A DNA stretch of 64,000 nt from contig NZ_ABJZ02000005.1 of the NCBI RefSeq assembly GCF_000181875.2, positions 62,001 through 126,000 on the forward strand. Reading direction: 5' to 3'. Below the pieces are notes generated by a model. That model made no database searches and was not told the origin of the DNA. It saw nothing but the letters and a program-made list of their open reading frames with translations. Each line of letters begins with the position of its first letter. Positions within the stretch are counted from its first letter, which is position 1. The DNA comes from [Borrelia] finlandensis (lineage in GTDB: Bacteria; Spirochaetota; Spirochaetia; Borreliales; Borreliaceae). The translations under genes were made by a program, and so were the position numbers. Positions 58,163-64,000 of this stretch are shown here, piece by piece.

Positions 58163-58895
58163 TTAATTTCTCCAGCCTGGATTTTAAACTATTTATCTTA
58201 GACAAAGGAACAATTTTTACTTGACCCTCCTTTAAACTATCTAAATTAATATTGCCAATTCTAATTCTATGAATTTTTTTTAAAAAAATATTTTTGGTCA
58301 AAAACACTTTTCTTATTTCCCTATTTTTTCCTTCATCTAAAATCAATCTAGCAGAATTTTTATTTAAAATTTCATAAGATTTTAATTTAAAAAATTCTTT
58401 TTTTACCTTTATACCCGATTTAAAAGAAATAAGCAAATTTTCATCAATATCTTTTTTTGATTCAATAATATATTCTCTTTCAACTTTTTGCCTTGGATGA
58501 ATAATATCGTTTGCAAATTTACCATCATTGGTGAATAATAGAAGTCCAGAGCTTTTAAAATCAAGCCTACCAATTGAAAACACACGCTCTTTAAATAAAG
58601 GTTGAACTAAAGATATTGCCAACCTTCTTCCATTAATATCAAAATTGGAACATAAATAATTTCTAGGTTTGTTAAGAGCTAGATAAATTCTATTATTAAT
58701 TTGAAAATCTTTAAAAACAAAAATCTGTTTTTTATAAATTATTCTGTCGCCTAAAGCTACTTTATCCCCAAGCTTAGCAATAGTGTTATTAACTTTTACA
58801 AGTTTCTTTCTTATCAGTTCCTCGCAAAATCTTCTTGACCCCACTCCCTTTTCAGCTAAAAAAACGTGAACTCTAGGGGCTTTAAGTGCAATCAT
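58146..58895 (-). CDS. rluB: Ribosomal large-subunit pseudouridine synthase, RsuA/RluB family
   Basis: A 249-residue enzyme with an N-terminal S4 RNA-binding domain (VHVFLAEKGVGSRRFCEELIRK) and the catalytic motif IGRLDFKSSGLLLFTNDG with its aspartate. The end LDEGKNREIRKVF is typical. It is a family assignment; the precise site in rRNA cannot be read from sequence. The scpA-cmk neighbourhood is common in Gram-positives and spirochaetes. Confidence 0.92.
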   Translation of the reverse strand: MIALKAPRVHVFLAEKGVGSRRFCEELIRKKLVKVNNTIAKLGDKVALGDRIIYKKQIFVFKDFQINNRIYLALNKPRNYLCSNFDINGRRLAISLVQPLFKERVFSIGRLDFKSSGLLLFTNDGKFANDIIHPRQKVEREYIIESKKDIDENLLISFKSGIKVKKEFFKLKSYEILNKNSARLILDEGKNREIRKVFLTKNIFLKKIHRIRIGNINLDSLKEGQVKIVPLSKINSLKSRLEKLNDNSN

Positions 58896-59649
58896 TAATT
58901 TTACAACCTCGATACAATACTAATTTATTATTCAAATATCCTAAATTTACAATATTAAGCATTTTACACTCAAGAGATACTAAAAAATAAGAAAATCTCT
59001 CAAAAGAATAATTATCGGCATTAAAATCTAAAAGAGAATCAAAAATTACGCTACTCTCTTTATTTAAAATAGAAATAATTTTCATCTTTTTCTCAAATAT
59101 TTTCAATTCATATTTATTGTAAACAGCTTTAAATTTTTTATCACACAAAAAATTTTTATTAATAACTTTTTTCTTCAATGTACAAGACTTTCTCTTCAAA
59201 TTTTTGTTTTTGTTATTATCATTAGCAATAGCATTAATATTTTTAACAAAATTGCCACTATCGCCAAAAATAAACTCTTCAATCATTTTTGAGTCATAGA
59301 ATTTAAAATTTTTCGCTTGGTTTAATTGTAATTTTTCATTTTCTCTATTCTTGCTATAACATATCAATCTTTCCACAACTTTGCGCTCAGCTTTATCTTT
59401 GTATTCAAACTTCAGTGGGAATAAAATTTGAGTTTTCCAATAAAACAAATTATTGGCAAGATAAAAAAAATCGATCAATCCCCTAATGCTTATATTAAGG
59501 TCACCTGAAACAGCTATAAATTCTTCAATTATTTGATTTAAACTCAAAGTCCTCAAAACATACCTATTCATACTAACATATTCAAAAAAAAGCTCTATTC
59601 CACCTGTAAAATTATCAAGGCTGATAGAGTAACTACCCAATTCAGACAT
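58882..59649 (-). CDS. scpA: Segregation and condensation protein A
   Basis: A 255-residue kleisin of the SMC-ScpAB condensin. The N-terminal SISLDNFTGGIELFFEYV is a diverged form of the usual F-GPLDLLL start, and the C-terminal winged helix is visible (ILNKESSVIFDSLLDFNADNY). It overlaps the pseudouridine synthase by 14 bases. No scpB gene is visible in this window, though in many bacteria it lies next to scpA. Confidence 0.85.
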   Translation of the reverse strand: MSELGSYSISLDNFTGGIELFFEYVSMNRYVLRTLSLNQIIEEFIAVSGDLNISIRGLIDFFYLANNLFYWKTQILFPLKFEYKDKAERKVVERLICYSKNRENEKLQLNQAKNFKFYDSKMIEEFIFGDSGNFVKNINAIANDNNKNKNLKRKSCTLKKKVINKNFLCDKKFKAVYNKYELKIFEKKMKIISILNKESSVIFDSLLDFNADNYSFERFSYFLVSLECKMLNIVNLGYLNNKLVLYRGCKINDCT

Positions 59650-59663
59650 TTAAATTTTCCATA

Positions 59664-60761
59664 TTACTCAGATTCATCTTCTTTAAATTCAATAAAATTA
59701 TCATTCTCTTGATTAAAATTATTAAAAATTATTTTTCTAAGCCTCTTATCCAAATCATTTGCAAGTTCTACTTCTTTGCTAAGATGCTCAATAACACTCT
59801 CTCTCCCTTGTCCCAACTTATTATCTCCTAATGAATACCATGAGCCTGTTTTTTGTATTAAATTATGCTTAATAGCAGCATCTAAAATGCCAGCTTCTCT
59901 TAAAATACCTTTCCCAAAATAAATTATCAATTCTACTTTACGAAAAGGTGGAGCAACCTTGTTCTTCACAATCTTAACTCTAATCTTATTGCCAATAACA
60001 TCATCGCTTGAGCCCGATCTGGTTACTTGTTCGATCTTTCGAACCTCAAGTCTAAGAGATGAATAAAATTTTAAAGCATTCCCACCAGTAGTAGTCTCGG
60101 GATTGCCAAACATAACACCAATCTTCATCCTTATTTGATTAATAAACATAATGCAAGTATTGGATTTAGAAAGTATGCCAGTAATCTTTCTAAGAGCTTT
60201 GCTCATTAGCCTTGCTTGAAGGCCAATCTGAGAATCTCCCATTTCTCCATCTATCTCTAATTTGGGGGTTAAAGCCGCTACAGAATCAACTACAATCAAA
60301 TCAACACCACCACTTCTGATTAAATGCTCAGCAATCTCAAGGGCTTGCTCTCCGGTATCAGGCTGACTAAGCCAAAGTTCTGCAACATTAACACCTAAAG
60401 CTTTTGCATAAACAGGATCAAGAGCATGCTCAGCATCAATAAAAGCAGCTATCCCACCTTCTTTTTGCACCTCAGCAATCGCTTGAAGAGTTAAAGTAGT
60501 CTTGCCAGACGACTCGGGACCAAAAATTTCTATTATACGTCCCCTAGGATATCCACCAATGCCAAGAGCCTCATCTAATATGATAGATCCACTTGACATA
60601 CTTTTTATACCTTGTCCAACAGGAGATTCTCCCATCTTAATAAGACTTCCCTTTCCAAAAGCTTTTTCTATTTGAACTCTTGCAAGCTCAATAGCTTCCT
60701 CTTTACTTGCCCTTTCTACGCCAACAACGACTTTTTCCCTTTTTTCCTTTAACTTTGACAT
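59664..60761 (-). CDS. recA: Recombinase RecA
   Basis: A 365-residue strand-exchange protein. Walker A is [13 protein letters not shown], followed by [25 protein letters not shown], and the L2-region [22 protein letters not shown]. The C-terminus is acidic ([13 protein letters not shown]). No LexA box or strong promoter is seen nearby. It lies between scpA and greA in an operon-like series. Confidence 0.98.
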   Translation of the reverse strand: MSKLKEKREKVVVGVERASKEEAIELARVQIEKAFGKGSLIKMGESPVGQGIKSMSSGSIILDEALGIGGYPRGRIIEIFGPESSGKTTLTLQAIAEVQKEGGIAAFIDAEHALDPVYAKALGVNVAELWLSQPDTGEQALEIAEHLIRSGGVDLIVVDSVAALTPKLEIDGEMGDSQIGLQARLMSKALRKITGILSKSNTCIMFINQIRMKIGVMFGNPETTTGGNALKFYSSLRLEVRKIEQVTRSGSSDDVIGNKIRVKIVKNKVAPPFRKVELIIYFGKGILREAGILDAAIKHNLIQKTGSWYSLGDNKLGQGRESVIEHLSKEVELANDLDKRLRKIIFNNFNQENDNFIEFKEDESE

Positions 60762-60774
60762 TCCTAAATTTTTC

Positions 60775-63480
60775 CTAACTAAATTTTATGGGTTCTATTT
60801 TCTTTACAAAATATTTAAAATTAGTATTATTTATAACAAAATTAAGACTATCCCCTTCCCTAGAATCAAGCAAATTTTCTCCAAAAGGCGACTTATATGA
60901 AATAATGCCTTCATCGGGGTTTGATTCCCAAGGTCCAAGTATTAAATAAGATTCATCTTTGCCTGTAGCTTCATTTAAAATGACAACCTTGGTCCCAAAA
61001 CCAACAACAGAACTTTGAAGATCCTTGGTATCTATAACTTTTGCATTCTCTATTTCCAGCATTAAGGAGTTTAATCTTTTTGTCAAAAACTGTTGTTTTT
61101 CCTTAGCAGAATGATATTCAGCATTTTCTTTTAAATCACCAAGTTCACGAGCTTTTCCAATTTCTTTTGAATTTCCTGGAATTTCAACTTCCTTTAAATA
61201 TTTAAGCTCTTTTTGTTTTTTGTTCAAAGAACTTAATATGGTTAAAAATCCAATTTCCATTCTCTCGCCTGCAAGCTGCATCTTTTCATCTTCAAACTCA
61301 ACAGAATCAAATAATTGCCTTATTATAGATTTAATCTCTAAAAGATCCTTTGGGGGGAAATCTTTTACATAAAAACAAGTCATATAAACTCTTTTTGCAA
61401 GTTCTTCATCTCTCACGACCTCTAAGACCGATTTAAGATATCCATCTTTAACTAAAAGATTAATTACCATTTTATAAATTCTTTTACTTGCAACAGAATT
61501 ATTTTTATTATTAATTTTGATAACGCTATCTGTTAAAATTTTAATCAAATTGGACAAAAGATCCGAATCCGAATAACTCAGCTCTATAGAATAAGTTTTG
61601 CAGTGCTTCAAAATCCAAATATAAGCATCTTTATAGATCTTATAATTTTTTATAACATAATTAAATAATTTTTCCACTTCTCTGGGATCTTCTTTGTAAA
61701 GTGATTCAACCAATCTCTTATTAACAGAATGAGGAAAAAGTTCTTTGTAGTACAAAATCCAATTGCTAAGTTCTTCTTTAATTAAAACAACTAATTCTTT
61801 TTTAATTTCTACATTCAAAATTGAATCAAAAAGATCCACTATTCCTTTTGGATACTCTTTTAAAAGAGATTCTAAATTAACATCTTTTTCTATATTAACT
61901 TTTGATGACAATTCTTCAGAAAAATTACCTAAAGATTTAAGAATAACATAAGAACTTATAACATGATGATCAACCTTTGTAAAATTGTTAACATAAATTA
62001 AAAAATAGTTAAGCATCTCTTCTTCAATATGCAAATCCTTAACAATTCCCTTAACATTGCAATAGTTTATAAATATCTCGTATCTTTTATAAAAATCTTT
62101 CTCAATCTTAAATTTATCATACATTTTTTCATTCAAATTGGAAGATCTCTCATTATATATATAACAATCAAGCTTGCCAGAATCCATAACAAAATGGGGA
62201 TTATCCTTTAAAATTTGCTTTGCTTTCAAGCTCCATGAATTCCACGAACTTTGAGTCATCAAGCTTGGCACTAACTCTTTTTTTATTCCCTTTAAATCAA
62301 TAGCTTTATAACTTTTTATAATAACCTTTATGGCCCACTCAATATCTTTTTTTACTCTATCTGCAAGTTCCTCTTTAGGTGTTACAGCCTTTAATACTCT
62401 AATATCATCTCTACTAAGGGGAGATAAAGCCGACATAGCCATATCAAAACCAATAAAATGACCTCTTTTGGAAACAAAATCAACCGTAATGCCGTTATCA
62501 TTTACATCTCTTACTATTCCAACAGACCAAGTCTGATGATAAACAAAATTACCCTTTGCAAAAAACAAATATTTTTCAAAGTCTGAATATACATCAACAA
62601 AATTTTTATCTAAGTTTTCAATATCAGACTTTACAAGATAATCCTCAATATTTTTAACATCTTTATATCTTTCTCTTAAAAATTTAACTAAATTTTCTCT
62701 TGCCTTATGATTTTTGTTATCAAGCTTTAAAATGCCTTTTAAAATTTCTATTGTCTCGCCAACATTATCAGTCAAAGAATAATGATCAAATAAATCCTCA
62801 TAAAGAACTATGGCCTTTTTAAATCCAAGATCTTTTTCAATTTTTTGCAAAATAAGCAAAAAAGAATCAAAATCATCTGAAACATAATGAATAAGCTTGG
62901 CCCATACTTCTCTGATTCCTGACATTTGTTTTTTATCAATAAAACGATAAATAGCTTTTCTAAAATAGAAAATTGATTTTTGCAAATCAATAGTTTCATA
63001 ATAAGTAGCAAGTTGCCTAACAAACACAGTGTCGTCAATATCTGCTTCAACAATTCTAGTCCAAATACCTGGAAGCTTATCATTTTCATTGTTCTGAGCA
63101 TATATTTTTGCAAGAGTATAAAGAGCGTGCTTATTCTCAGAAATTAAAAGCATTTCATTGCATATATGCTCAACAAGAACCCATTTTAAATTTTGAGAAA
63201 ACAAATCAATAACAGCAAGCAAATTCATATCATTTAAAGGTCGCCTACTATATATAAGCATTCCAGAAATATAAAGACCTGCTATGCTTTTTTTAACGTC
63301 CTTTAAATGCCTGCCACAAATATCAAGCACATCCTCTGTTAACCCCTCATCAATTATATTATTTATTAAATCATCCAATTCTTTTATTTTGGCAAGAGAA
63401 TAATTATTAACAACTATTCTTGTCCACTTATCTTCTTGTAAAATACTATCTAATTTCTCTATGGTAGTAACATTAGACAT
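60775..63480 (-). CDS. greA: GreA transcript-cleavage factor with very large N-terminal extension
   Basis: A 901-residue protein. Only the last 160 residues are GreA: a coiled coil ([20 protein letters not shown]) with the tip acidic pair in [19 protein letters not shown], then an FKBP-like C-terminal domain. Residues 1-740 are helical and TPR/HEAT-like. GreA is usually about 158 residues; this fusion is known in Borrelia. The start is ATG 63480 after GGAGAG. The extension has no stop codon or frameshift, so the fusion is real. Confidence 0.93.
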   Translation of the reverse strand: MSNVTTIEKLDSILQEDKWTRIVVNNYSLAKIKELDDLINNIIDEGLTEDVLDICGRHLKDVKKSIAGLYISGMLIYSRRPLNDMNLLAVIDLFSQNLKWVLVEHICNEMLLISENKHALYTLAKIYAQNNENDKLPGIWTRIVEADIDDTVFVRQLATYYETIDLQKSIFYFRKAIYRFIDKKQMSGIREVWAKLIHYVSDDFDSFLLILQKIEKDLGFKKAIVLYEDLFDHYSLTDNVGETIEILKGILKLDNKNHKARENLVKFLRERYKDVKNIEDYLVKSDIENLDKNFVDVYSDFEKYLFFAKGNFVYHQTWSVGIVRDVNDNGITVDFVSKRGHFIGFDMAMSALSPLSRDDIRVLKAVTPKEELADRVKKDIEWAIKVIIKSYKAIDLKGIKKELVPSLMTQSSWNSWSLKAKQILKDNPHFVMDSGKLDCYIYNERSSNLNEKMYDKFKIEKDFYKRYEIFINYCNVKGIVKDLHIEEEMLNYFLIYVNNFTKVDHHVISSYVILKSLGNFSEELSSKVNIEKDVNLESLLKEYPKGIVDLFDSILNVEIKKELVVLIKEELSNWILYYKELFPHSVNKRLVESLYKEDPREVEKLFNYVIKNYKIYKDAYIWILKHCKTYSIELSYSDSDLLSNLIKILTDSVIKINNKNNSVASKRIYKMVINLLVKDGYLKSVLEVVRDEELAKRVYMTCFYVKDFPPKDLLEIKSIIRQLFDSVEFEDEKMQLAGERMEIGFLTILSSLNKKQKELKYLKEVEIPGNSKEIGKARELGDLKENAEYHSAKEKQQFLTKRLNSLMLEIENAKVIDTKDLQSSVVGFGTKVVILNEATGKDESYLILGPWESNPDEGIISYKSPFGENLLDSREGDSLNFVINNTNFKYFVKKIEPIKFS

Positions 63481-63517
63481 CAAACTCTCCTAATATCGAT
63501 TTTTTAGCATAAAGCAA

Positions 63518-64000
63518 CTAATTTACATACTGCTGATAAATACCTAAGTCTATTTCTTTTATGTATAACAAAATCTCATCAATACGTGCTCTATCTTCTT
63601 TTATCCTTACATAATGATCAATAAGCCAAAAATATTTATTAATAAGCCTTGGAAGCAATATGCTCTCATTTATTGATCTATAAGACTTTTCTTTAAGTTC
63701 ATTGCGCAAACTGTAAACAGACTGCTTTAGCTGTCCAAGCTCTATAGGCCTTAACTCTCTTTTAATATTAAAAACACCATTAAGAGAGCCATAAACAGGA
63801 ATCCATTCTTTTATAAGATCATCTGAAATATTTCTGTCAGACTTAATAAGATCTATTAATCTTAAAATCATATCAGACTCAAGAGAATATATATCTATCT
63901 TTTGAGGATTAATAAAAAAAGCCTCTCTGAATAATACTTTAGCTTCTTTAATTTCATCAACTAACGCATAAGAATCAGCAAGCTCTGCAACAACATCTGA
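63518..64000 (-). CDS. TPR-like protein, 5' end outside window
   Basis: The minus strand frame is open from the window edge to 63518; the ATG at 63871 is internal. The visible 160 residues are helical (SDVVAELADSYALVDEIKEA and AKVLFREAFFINPQKIDIYS), resembling TPR units, then a basic region. It lies 37 bases before greA on the same strand. I cannot name its family. Confidence 0.75.
   Translation of the reverse strand, partial: SDVVAELADSYALVDEIKEAKVLFREAFFINPQKIDIYSLESDMILRLIDLIKSDRNISDDLIKEWIPVYGSLNGVFNIKRELRPIELGQLKQSVYSLRNELKEKSYRSINESILLPRLINKYFWLIDHYVRIKEDRARIDEILLYIKEIDLGIYQQYVN

Overview
The window is about 64 kb of very AT-rich, gene-dense DNA from a Borrelia (Lyme-group) linear chromosome. 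The evidence is the codon and amino-acid bias (Lys, Ile, Asn and Phe rich proteins), a V/A-type ATPase operon in place of an F-type one, a roughly 900-residue GreA fusion, L-lactate dehydrogenase, and a gene order that matches my memory of B. burgdorferi sensu lato from about BB0071 to BB0133. I did not try to decide species or strain. No tRNA, rRNA, CRISPR, insertion sequence or phage was seen, and no gene-free stretch exceeds about 210 bases. The first and last genes are cut by the window edges.

Layout. 1-11066 (+) holds a membrane-protein cluster that I read as a cysteine-poor derivative of the Rnf/Nqr redox complex (an RnfC-RnfD fusion plus an RnfA/E-like subunit). It continues with prfB and its programmed frameshift, a PEGA-like membrane protein, ftsY, and a LolCDE-type lipoprotein exporter. 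11076-12723 (-) has two uncharacterised genes. 12868-16302 (+) has sufS, a sufU-like scaffold gene and comM. 16333-32005 (-) has ldh, lepA, a TPR-like protein, the V-type ATPase operon (E-X-A-B-D-I-K), mutS2, rsgA and murI. 32174-34106 (+) has asnS and a small exported protein. 34103-41519 (-) has a phosphoribosyltransferase, htrA, map, a TPR membrane protein, nusB, an exported parvulin and a thiolase. 41656-43020 (+) is an exported protein with an apparently leaderless promoter. 43024-47952 (-) is dnaB-rplI-rpsR-ssb-rpsF and a PTS IICB permease. 48156-48857 (+) is a hemolysin III family gene. 48854-64000 (-) is a long housekeeping cluster: rseP-cdsA-uppS-frr-tsf-rpsB, then exported/TPR proteins, rpsA-cmk-rluB-scpA-recA-greA and a partial TPR gene.

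How the genes fit together. Envelope lipid and lipoprotein functions recur (LolCDE, CdsA, UppS, RseP, HtrA, parvulin, MurI), as do translation factors (RF2, LepA, RsgA, RRF, EF-Ts, S2, S1, S6, S18, L9, AsnRS) and recombination/chromosome genes (RecA, ScpA, DnaB, SSB, MutS2, ComM). Energy genes are the V-type ATPase, LDH and the putative Rnf-like remnant.

The most notable observations are: (1) the Rnf/Nqr-like genes lacking every cluster-ligand cysteine; (2) an in-frame TAA that cuts the sixth S1 repeat off rpsA; (3) two genes, lepA and a lipoprotein gene, with no ATG, GTG or TTG at the position where translation must begin, and well-placed ATT codons instead; (4) two -10 boxes so close to their start codons that the messages should be leaderless; (5) sodium-ligand residues in the ATPase rotor subunit, with no recognisable C, F or G stalk genes in the operon.
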